Source: Bordetella parapertussis
GTDB taxonomy: Bacteria; Pseudomonadota; Gammaproteobacteria; Burkholderiales; Burkholderiaceae_C
Direction of reading: 5' to 3'
Length of the DNA: 33,677 bases
Assembly (NCBI GenBank): GCA_945901125.1
Contig: CAMDKD010000030.1
Coordinates: forward strand, 1 to 33,677
Below, in pieces: positions 23,803 through 32,394 of the stretch. Below the pieces are notes generated by a model. The model ran no database searches. It was given only the letters and a program-made list of their open reading frames with translations, and was not told the origin of the DNA. Numbering within the stretch: position 1 is the stretch's first letter; each line of letters starts with the position of its first letter. The translations under genes and the position numbers were made by a program.

Positions 23803-25263
23803 ATGATAACTTTACGACGTATTTTTGGCATGCTGACACTGTTGGCGCTGGTTGCTTGCGGTGGAGGTGGTGGTGGTGGTGTCGGCGGTGGTTCTGATGG
23901 ATACGAGATTCCGATAGCTGCCGGTACTGGCGCTGCAATGGCTGGCGCTACTGTCACAGTAGAAGATTCGGCCAATAACAAAACAATTAATTGCAGCGGC
24001 ACCACCGATCAAGACGGCTACATCACTTGTAATGTGCCTGCTTCATATGTGCCACCTTTTTTAATTACTGTGTATCCCGCTAATGACAGCGCAGACAATA
24101 TGAAATCAGTCGTCGTCAGTCCTAACAAGGGTAAGAACCCCAAGGTACCGGTGACGCCTTTGACAAATTTATTGATAGAGGCTGACTCGGTTTTCTATGA
24201 AACCGCCAAAGTGGAAGACGCAAAAGTAAGGCTTGCCGCTCGAAAAAAACAAATATCCGAGGCACTTGCTAATGTCTTTACTCAAATTCTGGGTACCGAC
24301 AAAGCAAAAAACTTTGATTTTTTGACCGACAGCAATTTTGTACCAGGTTCGAACGATGGCATTGACTTACTACTAGACAACATCTCTGTGTCTTTCGAAA
24401 ACAGTAAAACTTTCAAAGTGTCAATGAAAAAGAATGACAAGATCAATGTTGTCTTTGACGCAGACCATGCCAAGACTTTGACCGCCATTAGTTCAGATGA
24501 TGCGAAAAATAATCTTGTGGAAATGTCTAAAAAAGTTCTGACAGACTTTGCAGGTGTCTACGATATCGATGTTACTTTCACTTCTTATAATTCCGATGGT
24601 TCCGTCAGCGCTAAGACTCAAACTAAGAGCGGCAAACTGGCGCTGAACAGCGATGGAACTTTTGATTCGATGCTTGAAACAAGCCGCTGGTCAGGTAAAT
24701 ACACATTGAATGAAAAGAAAACCAGCGTCAAGATCAGCGGAACAGTTGGGTCCAAAGATGCCAGTGGAAATTTGGTCGGCTCAATCGACAATGACGGCAA
24801 GATGGTACTTGCCTACAACACCAAAGGTAGTGGCGGCAACAGTGGACAAACCACTAAGGGATCTGTGGCTAGCACCAAATTCACGAACAATCCCGCGCAA
24901 GGTGTTAAAGCACTTTCTGATTTTGCAGGCGATTACGAAATTACGGTTGAATGGCGTTTGCTTGACAACTCCGCTTCAGGGTCAGACACTGGAACTGTAA
25001 CTATTGGTAGTGACGGCCAGGTAAGCAGCTGCACAAATTTTGAAATTTTCGTAAGTTGCAAAGGCACACTGATAATGAATGATAAAAAGAATGGTGCAAA
25101 TTTATCCCTCAATGCAACCGGTAATGTCGATGGCGTTCGTGGTGCTGTTGTAGTTACTGCTACTGTAGACAGCGCCAATAAAGTAGACGGAACTGTGATC
25201 GGCAAGAACGAAAATGGTGTAAATAAAGCAGAGGCAAAATTCACCGGCAACAAAAACAAATAA
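23803..25263 (+). CDS. Glycine-rich outer-membrane or secreted lipoprotein with duplicated domain
   Basis: A 486-residue protein with a lipoprotein signal peptide (LALVAC, lipidated C19) and a poly-glycine linker (20-30). Residues about 35-100 resemble a carboxypeptidase-regulatory or beta-sandwich fold (GAAMAGATVTVEDS). Two related blocks follow: about 246-361 (LTDFAGVYDIDVTF...) and 371-481 (LSDFAGDYEITVEW...), each of alternating strands with a GSDG or NSDG turn, so the C-terminal half is an internal duplication. A GGAG site precedes the ATG. The gene is poorer in G+C than its neighbours. No function can be assigned. A terminator follows at 25313. Confidence 0.82.
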   Translation: MITLRRIFGMLTLLALVACGGGGGGGVGGGSDGYEIPIAAGTGAAMAGATVTVEDSANNKTINCSGTTDQDGYITCNVPASYVPPFLITVYPANDSADNMKSVVVSPNKGKNPKVPVTPLTNLLIEADSVFYETAKVEDAKVRLAARKKQISEALANVFTQILGTDKAKNFDFLTDSNFVPGSNDGIDLLLDNISVSFENSKTFKVSMKKNDKINVVFDADHAKTLTAISSDDAKNNLVEMSKKVLTDFAGVYDIDVTFTSYNSDGSVSAKTQTKSGKLALNSDGTFDSMLETSRWSGKYTLNEKKTSVKISGTVGSKDASGNLVGSIDNDGKMVLAYNTKGSGGNSGQTTKGSVASTKFTNNPAQGVKALSDFAGDYEITVEWRLLDNSASGSDTGTVTIGSDGQVSSCTNFEIFVSCKGTLIMNDKKNGANLSLNATGNVDGVRGAVVVTATVDSANKVDGTVIGKNENGVNKAEAKFTGNKNK

Positions 25264-25277
25264 TTCAAAATAAGTCC

Positions 25278-25298
25278 TAAGCAGCGCATAGCTGCTTA
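25278..25298. repeat. Hairpin after the lipoprotein gene
   Basis: TAAGCAGC and GCTGCTTA form a perfect 8-bp stem with a 5-base loop, 14 bp after the lipoprotein stop. It lacks a T-run and may stabilise the mRNA end before the terminator. Confidence 0.5.
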
Positions 25299-25312
25299 AC
25301 GATCCAACTGAA

Positions 25313-25340
25313 AACCACCGCTTTCGCGGTGGTTTTTTTA
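25313..25340 (+). terminator. Rho-independent terminator of the lipoprotein gene
   Basis: AACCACCGC and GCGGTGGTT form a 9-bp GC-rich stem with a TTTC loop, followed by a run of T residues. The reverse side has a run of four T residues, so it may act weakly for the convergent higA-containing operon. Confidence 0.92.
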
Positions 25341-25367
25341 CTTCTCACTAAGACGAATGGTGATTGC

Positions 25368-25676
25368 TCAAGCCAGCGCAGGCGGCTGAAAAACGCGTAC
25401 CCTAGCGGCGATTTTGTCGCTCACCGTGCGCGTAGCGACCCGCATGTCGTACTCGGTTTGCAAATTTATCCAAAACCTAGGTTCCATGTTGAAAAACAAG
25501 CCAAGTCGCAATGCTGTATCAGCAGTGATCGGGCGAAGGCCATTCACCACCTCACTGATTCGGCTAGGGGAAACGTCAATGTCAGCGGCCAGTTGGCGCG
25601 CCGAAATACCCATTGGCTTTAGAAATTCCTCCAGCAAGATTTCACCGGGGTGGATTTCATCTAACTGCTTAGACAT
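25368..25676 (-). CDS. Orphan HigA-type antitoxin
   Basis: A 102-residue XRE-family regulator of the HigA addiction-module type. It begins IHPGEILLEEFLKPMGIS, which is the family signature, followed by the helix-turn-helix ARQLAADIDVSPSRISEVVNG and a tail ending FWINLQTEYDMRVA. I chose the ATG at 25676 because AAGGA lies just upstream, whereas the earlier TTG at 25697 would be a TTGA overlap with the preceding gene. No HigB toxin gene is adjacent, so the module appears to have lost it or the protein acts as a repressor alone. It is the last gene of a leftward group. Confidence 0.86.
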   Translation of the reverse strand: MSKQLDEIHPGEILLEEFLKPMGISARQLAADIDVSPSRISEVVNGLRPITADTALRLGLFFNMEPRFWINLQTEYDMRVATRTVSDKIAARVRVFQPPALA

Positions 25677-25693
25677 ATTTTCCTTTGCTCTAC

Positions 25694-26089
25694 TCAAGGC
25701 TTCCCCGCCACAGTCACATAAATGCTTTTGCGAAACGCCTCGCCATAAGAACGGTGCGCGCCGTCGGCGAATTGCAAAGTCAACTTGTATTTACCGGGCT
25801 GTAGAAACACCTCGACTTCGGTCTGGCCTTTGCCGTAGTGCTTGTGCTGGTTGTCATTCGGGATGACCACATTTTTTTCTATGTTCACCGCGTTGATCAG
25901 CAAATGGTGGTGGCCAGTGCCGGGCTTGACTTCACCTGCCGGTGACACTTCCATGCCGGTGACGGCAAACTTAGCCAGAAAGGTCGGCTCTACCGTGTCG
26001 CCGTCCTTAGGCTGTATGAAGTCAACACCGTCGGCCAGGGCGAACACATGGGCCAGACTCAGGGCGGCAAACAATACGCGAGCTTTCAT
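25694..26089 (-). CDS. DUF4399 periplasmic protein
   Basis: A 131-residue protein with an N-terminal signal peptide (MKARVLFAALSLAHVFALA) and the DUF4399 domain. Characteristic segments are DFIQPKDGDTVEPTFLAKFAV, GTGHHHLLIN and FADGAHRSYG. The GHHHLLIN histidines could bind metal, but the family function is unknown. It is 40 bp after the adhesin-E-like gene. The proteins of this group are all exported, so a shared envelope role is likely. Confidence 0.85.
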   Translation of the reverse strand: MKARVLFAALSLAHVFALADGVDFIQPKDGDTVEPTFLAKFAVTGMEVSPAGEVKPGTGHHHLLINAVNIEKNVVIPNDNQHKHYGKGQTEVEVFLQPGKYKLTLQFADGAHRSYGEAFRKSIYVTVAGKP

Positions 26090-26128
26090 GGGGATTCCTT
26101 TGAATAGTTATTTGAACAAAACACGAAC

Positions 26129-26509
26129 TTAACTGATTTTCGGGCACAGCAACTGCAGCAACTCCAGATTTCGCGTCCCTTGTACCGCTTCGCGCCAATC
26201 CTCGTCCGGCGTGTCGCTGCCGCTGATGCGCTCGCCGCTCAGCATTTGTCCGGCAAAAAACTCGCCCGACAGGTTGCGAAATTTTTGTTTTTCGCAATCA
26301 AATTCCTTGTGGGTTTTGGCCGACAACACCCGGTTCAGCGGAAAACTGTAGTCCAGCATTTCCAACACGGTGACGCGCCCCTGCTGCGTGTTGACGCTGG
26401 CCGGGTCGTAATAAAACGCGGCTTTGCCGTTGTCACCGTACAGCAGCCATTCGGCCTGCGCACTGACCGCGCACACACTCAAGCACAAGCAAGTGATTAT
26501 GTTTTTCAT
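26129..26509 (-). CDS. Adhesin-E-like exported protein
   Basis: A 126-residue protein with a signal peptide (MKNIITCLCLSVCAVSAQA) and a domain resembling surface-adhesin E: AEWLLYGDNGKAAFYYDPAS, VLEMLDYSFPLNRVLSAKTH, EFDCEK and a C-terminal LLCPK. The two cysteines in EFDCEK and LLCPK could form the family disulfide. Such proteins are annotated after a Haemophilus adhesin, but in beta-proteobacteria the role is unclear. The ATG overlaps the stop of the di-haem gene (ATGA), so translation is coupled. Confidence 0.78.
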   Translation of the reverse strand: MKNIITCLCLSVCAVSAQAEWLLYGDNGKAAFYYDPASVNTQQGRVTVLEMLDYSFPLNRVLSAKTHKEFDCEKQKFRNLSGEFFAGQMLSGERISGSDTPDEDWREAVQGTRNLELLQLLCPKIS

Positions 26510-27885
26510 ATGGCGTTGACAAAAGCGATGAGGGCGTCGCGGTCTTCCTGGTTCATGTCGGCAAAACTGTCGCGCGAGGTCTTGGCCTCGCCGCCATGCC
26601 AAAGTATGGCTTCCAGCACATTGCGGGCGCGCCCGTCGTGCAACAGGTTGGTGCTGCCATTCACCTGGGCCGATATGCCTATGCCCCACAGCGGCGGCGT
26701 GCGCCAGTCGCGCGGGCCGGCTAAAAAGTCCGGTCGACCGTCGGCCAAGTCGTCGCCCATGTCGTGCAACAGCAAATCGGTGAAAGCCCGGAACTTTTTC
26801 ATGGCGATCATCGGCAGCAATTTGTAGTCACCGGTTTGCAATTCGGGCACATGGCATTGGGCGCACTTGGCCTGCTCAAACAATTGTTCGCCGCGCTGTA
26901 CTTGCGGGTCGTCGAGCTTGCGCGGCGGCGGCGGCGCCAGCGCCGCCTGCCAGAACTCGAGCTGGTCCCAGTTGTAGTCCAGCAATTCGGGGCGGTTGCC
27001 CGGCGGCATGGCCAGACACAGGGTTTGCACCGGCTGGCAGTTTTCTTCAATGTACAGCGACGAGGTCACGCCCATGTCGCCCAAAAACGCGGCGGCGATT
27101 TGCTGGCGGATGCTGGGCTGGTTGGCTTTCCAGCCGAAACGTCCGACCGAGGTTTTGTTGCGCACATCGTCGTGCACGTAATTGAGTCTGCCGTTCAGGC
27201 CTTGGGTTTGCTGGCGCGCGGCAATCTCTTTGAGCGTGGCCTCGGGCACCGCCTCTAGGAAACCCAAACCGAAAATCACCTGGGTGTTACGCAGCGAAAT
27301 CTTGGCGTCATCGCCCAGCGGACCGAAGCTCAGGTTTTCTATGCGAATAGCGGGTTTGCGCAATTCCACCTGGCTGCCATCGCCCAGCGTCACCTTGTGC
27401 GGTAGCCAATCCACATACACATCGGCTTCGCCGGGTTTTCTGTTTTCTTTCAAACCCACGCTGACGCCGAACACCTGTAGTTGATCGCCGTAATTCGGGT
27501 GCGGATTCGGCGCGCCGTGCGGGCCTGCGCCCGGCACCGACACACGCAGCAACTGCTGAACAATGATGGCGTTGTCCACGGTGCGCCCGCGCCCGGCTTG
27601 CACATGGCAGACCGAGCAAGCGTCGGCGATAAAAGTCGGCCCCAGGCCCCAATGGCCGCCCAGCCCCGGGAACACCACCCAAGGCACGCTCAACTCCTTT
27701 TCGCCTTCGCGAAACAAGCGCAGTTGCTGGTACGACAAGCCCGGCACGGGTTGCATATAAGCCAGCCTGGGCGGTACCGGCTTGGCTTCGGAGCGAAGTA
27801 TTTGCGCGCCCACCTGCCACGACAGCAGGCCCAGCGCCGGTATCACTACCAAGGCGGTATATCCACGCCATTGACGATAAAACAT
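26506..27885 (-). CDS. Di-haem cytochrome c oxidoreductase family protein
   Basis: A 459-residue exported protein with one N-terminal hydrophobic segment (ALVVIPALGLLSW) and two haem c motifs, C90-SVC-H94 and C341-AQC-H345. It matches the DUF1111 'di-heme oxidoreductase' family (FPGLGGHWGLGPTFIADACSVCH and GIGISAQVNGSTNLLHDGRARNVLEAILWHGGEA), whose electron-transfer partners are unknown. It begins a group of adhesin-E-like, DUF4399 and higA genes. The 208-bp gap upstream (27886-28093) shows no feature I can name apart from an upstream promoter region shared with the divergent CoA-transferase. Confidence 0.88.
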   Translation of the reverse strand: MFYRQWRGYTALVVIPALGLLSWQVGAQILRSEAKPVPPRLAYMQPVPGLSYQQLRLFREGEKELSVPWVVFPGLGGHWGLGPTFIADACSVCHVQAGRGRTVDNAIIVQQLLRVSVPGAGPHGAPNPHPNYGDQLQVFGVSVGLKENRKPGEADVYVDWLPHKVTLGDGSQVELRKPAIRIENLSFGPLGDDAKISLRNTQVIFGLGFLEAVPEATLKEIAARQQTQGLNGRLNYVHDDVRNKTSVGRFGWKANQPSIRQQIAAAFLGDMGVTSSLYIEENCQPVQTLCLAMPPGNRPELLDYNWDQLEFWQAALAPPPPRKLDDPQVQRGEQLFEQAKCAQCHVPELQTGDYKLLPMIAMKKFRAFTDLLLHDMGDDLADGRPDFLAGPRDWRTPPLWGIGISAQVNGSTNLLHDGRARNVLEAILWHGGEAKTSRDSFADMNQEDRDALIAFVNAI

Positions 27886-28093
27886 CTGCGGGCCCCTTTT
27901 GCGAAAACAATGCTGTCAGCGATTCGGCTTGGTTATTCTGCCCGTGTTTTGGTATTTCAACATCAGTATCTACGCCATTTGTCACAGGGTCTGTCTTGTG
28001 TAGGGAGGCCCGCCCGAGCGACTATATTTGCCGCTATGCGCCCGGCGACTGTGTCCGCCCCATGTGTTCCTTTGATTTCACCCGAGTCCCGCC

Positions 28094-29317
28094 ATGAAAC
28101 CTGCCATTTCCCCATCGCTCAGCCTGACACCCGGCGCACTTCAGGGCTTGAAGGTAGTGGAAATGGGCCAATTGATTGCAGGCCCGTTTGCCGGTAAAAC
28201 CCTGGGCGAATTCGGCGCTGAGGTGATCAAGATCGAAGCACCCGGCAGCGGCGACCCTTTGCGCTCCTGGCGCTTAATGCTAGACGGCACCTCGGTCTGG
28301 TGGCAGGTGCAGTCGCGCAACAAGCGCTCGGTGGCGCTGGACCTGAGAAGCACAGAGGGCCAGGACATCGCCCGCCAGTTGATAGCCCAGGCCGACATAC
28401 TGATAGAAAACTTCAAGCCCGGCACGCTAGAGAAATGGGGCATGTCTTACGAGGAGTTGTCGGCGGTCAACCCGGGGCTGATCATGCTGCGCATCTCGGG
28501 TTACGGCCAGACCGGCCCGTACCGCGACCTCGCGGGTTTCGGCGTCATCGGCGAAGCCATGGGCGGACTGCGCCATCTGACCGGCCACCCCGGCGAGATA
28601 CCGGTGCGCTGCGGCGTGTCGATAGGCGACACGCTGACCGCGCTACACGGCGTCATCGGCGTGTTGACCGCGCTCTACCACCGGCAAACCAACGGCGGCA
28701 AAGGGCAAATGATAGATGTGGCTTTGTACGAGGCGGTGTTCAACGTCATGGAAAGCCTGATTCCCGAGTACAGCGCTTTCGGCGTGGTGCGCGAGCCCTC
28801 AGGTTCCAGCCTGCCGGGCATTGCCCCGTCCAACGCTTACCGTTGCAGCGACGGTCTGGTGTTGATTGCGGGCAACGGCGACAGCATTTTCAAACGCCTG
28901 ATGCAAGCCGTAGGCAGACCTGACATGGCGGCCGACCCTTCTCTTTCGGACAACAGCGGGCGCGTGGCGCGGCTTGTGGAGATTGAAGACGCGATTGAAA
29001 ACTGGACGCGTCACTTGAAAGTGACCGAGGTGCTGGATTTGCTGGCCGCCGCGCAAGTGCCTTCGGGGCGCGTCTACACCGCGCGCGACATCGCCGAAGA
29101 CCCGCATTACATGGCGCGCGACATGTTGCTGACGCAGCAAACGCGCGACGGCAAGCCGTTCACGGTGCCCGGCATTGTGCCCAAACTATCCGTCACGCCG
29201 GGCAGCATACGCACGCCTGCGCCCGACATAGGCAAGGACACGGACAGCGTGTTGGCCGGGCTGGGCCTGAGCGCGCAACAAATTCAATTTTTAAGAGACA
29301 AAAAGGTGATTGCATGA
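28094..29317 (+). CDS. CaiB/BaiF-type CoA-transferase
   Basis: A 407-residue class III CoA-transferase. It shows VVEMGQLIAGPFAGKTLGEFGAEVIKIE, MLRISGYGQTGPYRD and GVSIGDTLTALHG, the aspartate in the last being the expected catalytic residue. It moves CoA between a carboxylic acid and an acyl-CoA. Four bases overlap the following HMG-CoA lyase (ATGA), so the two proteins probably act in sequence: the transferase would activate a 3-hydroxy-3-methyl dicarboxylate and the lyase would cleave it. The exact acid is inferred. The ATG has no obvious ribosome site. Confidence 0.9.
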   Translation: MKPAISPSLSLTPGALQGLKVVEMGQLIAGPFAGKTLGEFGAEVIKIEAPGSGDPLRSWRLMLDGTSVWWQVQSRNKRSVALDLRSTEGQDIARQLIAQADILIENFKPGTLEKWGMSYEELSAVNPGLIMLRISGYGQTGPYRDLAGFGVIGEAMGGLRHLTGHPGEIPVRCGVSIGDTLTALHGVIGVLTALYHRQTNGGKGQMIDVALYEAVFNVMESLIPEYSAFGVVREPSGSSLPGIAPSNAYRCSDGLVLIAGNGDSIFKRLMQAVGRPDMAADPSLSDNSGRVARLVEIEDAIENWTRHLKVTEVLDLLAAAQVPSGRVYTARDIAEDPHYMARDMLLTQQTRDGKPFTVPGIVPKLSVTPGSIRTPAPDIGKDTDSVLAGLGLSAQQIQFLRDKKVIA

Positions 29318-30288
29318 CACAGCTTTGGAACGGTGACAAACGCCGCATTGAAATGCAAGAAGTCGGTACACGCGACGGCTTGCAGTCCGAGGCACAATTT
29401 GTCGCCACCGAAGACAAGATTGCGCTGGTCAATGCCTTGTCGCAATGCGGTCTGGCGCGCATTGAAGTGACGGCGTTTGTATCGCCGCTGGCCATTCCGG
29501 CATTGAAAGACGCCGAGATCGTGATGAACGAAATCACGCGCCGCCCGGGTGTGGTTTACAGCGCGCTGGTGCCCAATCTGATGGGTGCGCAACGCGCCAT
29601 CGCAGCGCGCGCCGACGAGTTGAACATGGTGATGTCGGCCACCGAAACCCATAACCTGTGCAATTTGCGCATGACGCAAGCGCAATCTTTCAATGCCGTC
29701 GCTGCAGTGGCAGCCATCGCCAAAGACGCCGGTGTCGCGCTGAACCTGTCGCTGTCCTGCTGCTTTGGCTGCCCCATGGACGGCGAGGTCAGCGCCGCCA
29801 CCGTGCTTGACTGGTGCCGCCGCTTCATGGAAACGCCGGGCGTCACCGGCATCAGCCTGTGCGACACCACCGGCATGGCTTACCCGACGCAAGTCCATGC
29901 GTTGACCCGCGCGTTTTTAAGGCACTGGCCGGCGTCTGCTTTGACGCTGCATTTTCACAATACGCGCGGCATGGGCTTGGCCAACATACTGGCGGCCATA
30001 GACGCAGGCGCGTACCGGTTTGACGCCTCATTCGGCGGCATAGGTGGCTGTCCCTATGCGCCCGGCGCCAGCGGCAATGTGTGTACCGAGGAAGTGGTGC
30101 ACGCGCTTGAACTCATGGGCTATGACAGCGGCGTGGACTTGAAGGCTTTGCTGGCCGTGGCGCACCGCTTACCGGGCTTGATCGGCCATGAGGTGCCGAG
30201 TCAACTGGTGAAAGCCGGTCAGCGCCTGGACTTGCACCCGCTGCCGGCCGGGTTTGAAGACATCAAGGCGCGCGCCTTGAGCCGTTAA
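29314..30288 (+). CDS. Hydroxymethylglutaryl-CoA lyase family protein
   Basis: A 324-residue TIM-barrel lyase that would split HMG-CoA into acetoacetate and acetyl-CoA. It has EVGTRDGLQSE (metal-binding D and catalytic R), TAFVSP, HFHNTRGMGLAN (metal-binding HxH) and the signature GGCPYAPGASGN, whose cysteine is the essential active-site residue. Related enzymes cleave citramalyl-CoA or other branched acyl-CoAs, so specificity is not certain. The start overlaps the CoA-transferase stop. The stop codon shares the tetranucleotide TTAA with the stop of the convergent gene. Confidence 0.92.
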   Translation: MTQLWNGDKRRIEMQEVGTRDGLQSEAQFVATEDKIALVNALSQCGLARIEVTAFVSPLAIPALKDAEIVMNEITRRPGVVYSALVPNLMGAQRAIAARADELNMVMSATETHNLCNLRMTQAQSFNAVAAVAAIAKDAGVALNLSLSCCFGCPMDGEVSAATVLDWCRRFMETPGVTGISLCDTTGMAYPTQVHALTRAFLRHWPASALTLHFHNTRGMGLANILAAIDAGAYRFDASFGGIGGCPYAPGASGNVCTEEVVHALELMGYDSGVDLKALLAVAHRLPGLIGHEVPSQLVKAGQRLDLHPLPAGFEDIKARALSR

Positions 30289-31025
30289 GCAGCCAGGTAA
30301 ACCGGGTCGGTAGGCGGGAAATGCAGGGTCAGTATTTCAGCCGGTCCGTTGACCGCGCTCAGCGTGAAGTCAGAAACTTCTGTAGAGACAAACAGGTTTT
30401 CATGTTTACCTAATTGTTGACCTCCGTGTTCAATCTGACCTTGCAACACCACCGCAAAAAAGCCTATAGATGACGCAGGCCGCTGTACTTGCATGCTGTG
30501 GTCATCGGGCACGCGGTACAAGGCAATCGCCATGCCTTCGGGCGTAGCCGATTTCACCCAATGACAATCGTTGTTTTGCAATTGAGCCAAGGCCTGTGCT
30601 GACAGCAAAGGCAAATGCGCTTCGAAATGGTGTTTAGGCCCGGCCTTGAAATTTGCTTTTTTCTCCGGCAAAAACTGTGCGCCCGGGTCTTTCAATGCGC
30701 GAAACGTGATGTAGTTAAGGCTGTTATTGCCGCTGGTGATAGGGCCATAACCGGTGTATGCACCGGCGTAGTGAATCATGTAAGGCTCGACTGGTTGTCG
30801 GCCTAAGCTGCCCTCGCCTTCGGTGAACAACTGAAACTGGTTTTGCACATGAAAATGCGTCGGGTTGACAATTTGCGGCGGTTGCTCGACCAGATACGCC
30901 TGCGGCGTGTAATCGCCTTGCTCCGGCGTGTCAAAAAAATCCCCGCGCCAGTACAACATGCCGTTGTCCCGGGTGTAGTACTTGCGGTTGTTCAGTTGCG
31001 TTTGTGTTTTACCCACTATTAACAT
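30285..31025 (-). CDS. Bicupin-like protein of unknown function
   Basis: A 246-residue protein that I do not recognise with confidence. NPTHFHVQNQFQLFTEGEG resembles a cupin metal motif (HxH with Q), and a second strand-rich half (GFFAVVLQGQIEHGGQQLGKHENLFV) looks like a second cupin fold. ATG 31025 follows AAAGGGG and is preferred to an upstream frame at 31055. It converges on the HMG-CoA lyase and shares four bases with its stop. It lies downstream of the Bug-type gene on the same strand and may be its partner enzyme. Confidence 0.68.
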   Translation of the reverse strand: MLIVGKTQTQLNNRKYYTRDNGMLYWRGDFFDTPEQGDYTPQAYLVEQPPQIVNPTHFHVQNQFQLFTEGEGSLGRQPVEPYMIHYAGAYTGYGPITSGNNSLNYITFRALKDPGAQFLPEKKANFKAGPKHHFEAHLPLLSAQALAQLQNNDCHWVKSATPEGMAIALYRVPDDHSMQVQRPASSIGFFAVVLQGQIEHGGQQLGKHENLFVSTEVSDFTLSAVNGPAEILTLHFPPTDPVYLAA

Positions 31026-31093
31026 GTCTGCCCCTTTACTGCGCAGCTTTACCAACTACGCGCTTTGTTGCGTGTGTATGAATTCAAAGCTGC

Positions 31094-32104
31094 TTACTTA
31101 AGCCGACCTGTTTGCACATAAAACTTGCGTTCTACGGCGGCCAGCTTGTCGAGCTCAGCGCTGACTTTGGCCGGGGTGTCAATCGACGCGTCCTGTATGC
31201 CACCGTTTTTCTCCAAATCGCTGTTGAGTTGCGGGTCTTTCATCATTTCATTGAACACGGCAATCAACCAGGCGCGCCTGGCCGGTGCCATGCCCTTGGG
31301 CGCAACGATGTAACGCCAGATCACCCAATTCATGTCGTCGGCATTGAACACGGCATTGAAAGTCGGCACGCCGGGCAAAGCAGCGATAGGTTTTTGGCTG
31401 GCCACCGCCACCGTTTTGACCTTGTCGCCCATGCCGCGCACCTCGCCCATAAAGCCGAATGAGATGTCGATGTGGTCGCCCATCAGCGCAGCGATAGATG
31501 GCTTGCCACCGTTGAACGGGATTTGGTTGAAACTCACACCGGCTTTTTGCTCGACCTGCTCGGTCAGTGTCTCAATCAAGGTGGCGGCAATGGTGCCCAC
31601 GCGCACCTCGACTTTCTCCTTTTTGGCGAACTTGATGATCTCGCTCAAAGGCTGATTTTTGAAACGCCCGCTGGACGACGTGAACCACAACACCGGCTCG
31701 TAACTGATAAAGGCCAAGCTGTCGAGGTCGTGGTAAGACCATTTGTTGTCGGCGCGCAGCAGCGAGTCGCCGATGATCATGTTGTTACCCAGACCGATGG
31801 CGTAACCGTCGGTGCTTGCCTGCGTCAGCAGCCAGCGGTTAAACACCAGTCCACCTGCACCGGGGCGGTTTTGCACCACCATGTTGTCGCCGGTGTAATC
31901 CTGAAACTTTTGCGCCAGCTGCCTTGCCACCAAATCCATGGCGCCACCGGCGGCAAAGCCCACGCCCAACTCTATGGTTTTAGCCGGGTAGTCGGCCGGC
32001 TTGAGGGACCTAAGCCTGGCCTTGGCCTCTGCGGTTTGCGCCGCCGCACCTGACACCGCCAAAACACACAACAAGGCGGTAAAGACTTGGTAGATTCGAT
32101 TCAC
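31094..32104 (-). CDS. Bug/TctC-family tripartite tricarboxylate transporter receptor
   Basis: A 336-residue periplasmic solute-binding protein with a signal peptide (ALLCVLAVSGAAAQ). Conserved features are IELGVGFAAGGAMDLVARQLAQ, VVQNRPGAGGL, and the C-terminal tail. Bug proteins bind carboxylates, amides or other small acids and many are orphans without TctAB membrane genes, as here. The start is GTG at 32104 with AAAGGAG 6 bases before it. Upstream is a 20-codon small ORF. Ligand identity is not predictable. Confidence 0.92.
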   Translation of the reverse strand: MNRIYQVFTALLCVLAVSGAAAQTAEAKARLRSLKPADYPAKTIELGVGFAAGGAMDLVARQLAQKFQDYTGDNMVVQNRPGAGGLVFNRWLLTQASTDGYAIGLGNNMIIGDSLLRADNKWSYHDLDSLAFISYEPVLWFTSSSGRFKNQPLSEIIKFAKKEKVEVRVGTIAATLIETLTEQVEQKAGVSFNQIPFNGGKPSIAALMGDHIDISFGFMGEVRGMGDKVKTVAVASQKPIAALPGVPTFNAVFNADDMNWVIWRYIVAPKGMAPARRAWLIAVFNEMMKDPQLNSDLEKNGGIQDASIDTPAKVSAELDKLAAVERKFYVQTGRLK

Positions 32105-32122
32105 CCTGTGCTCCTTTGCGTA

Positions 32123-32185
32123 TTACTCGGCCGCGCGCAAGCCCGTGCAGCCAAATAAAGCCATGCTTTGCTGAATGAAATTCAT
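32123..32185 (-). CDS. 20-codon small ORF ahead of the Bug gene
   Basis: A 20-residue ORF starting MNFIQQSMALF, with one cysteine and ending GLRAAE, runs from ATG 32185 to TAA at 32123. AAAGGAG lies 4 bases before the ATG, a near-ideal ribosome site of the same form as that of the following gene. The stop is 18 bp before the Bug GTG, and that spacer holds the Bug ribosome site. It could be a leader peptide that controls the downstream gene, or a small protein. Its translation is a prediction. Confidence 0.5.
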   Translation of the reverse strand: MNFIQQSMALFGCTGLRAAE

Positions 32186-32292
32186 GATACTCCTTTCACT
32201 ACTTTCTTATTTCTCTTATCAAAAGCTTTTTCTCAAACTTTTTTCAGTCTTTACAGGGCCAGTGCGCGGGTAAGTCTTGCTTGTCTGTGCCT

Positions 32293-32302
32293 GCTAATTA
32301 GC
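32293..32302. promoter_or_regulatory. GCTAATTAGC palindrome in the shared upstream region
   Basis: A perfect 10-bp palindrome lies between the divergent small ORF/Bug operon and the cupin gene. The 209 bases from 32186 to 32394 also contain a short stem (CTGTC-TTT-GACAG, 32324-32336) and an AT-rich stretch. No promoter is certain. Confidence 0.3.
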
Positions 32303-32394
32303 GCACTATGCGTGTGGGTGAATCTGTCTTTGACAGACAGTTCTGTGACCCGGACACCGCTTTGTGCATTGATAACTTTCAAGGAGACATTCAC

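Noticed and set aside
23863..23895. GGT/GGC-rich run as a microsatellite or G-quadruplex
   Set aside because: It encodes the poly-glycine linker after the lipidated cysteine, a common lipoprotein feature. No other role is needed.
26180..26827. A 215-codon frame on the + strand
   Set aside because: It is antisense to the adhesin-E-like and di-haem genes and shows no recognisable domain.
27308..27985. A 225-codon leftward frame overlapping the di-haem gene start
   Set aside because: It is another frame of the di-haem gene and its haem motifs are only in the chosen frame.
29284..29898. A 204-codon frame on the minus strand
   Set aside because: It is antisense to HMG-CoA lyase, whose signature GGCPYAPGASGN and metal motifs are clear on the + strand.
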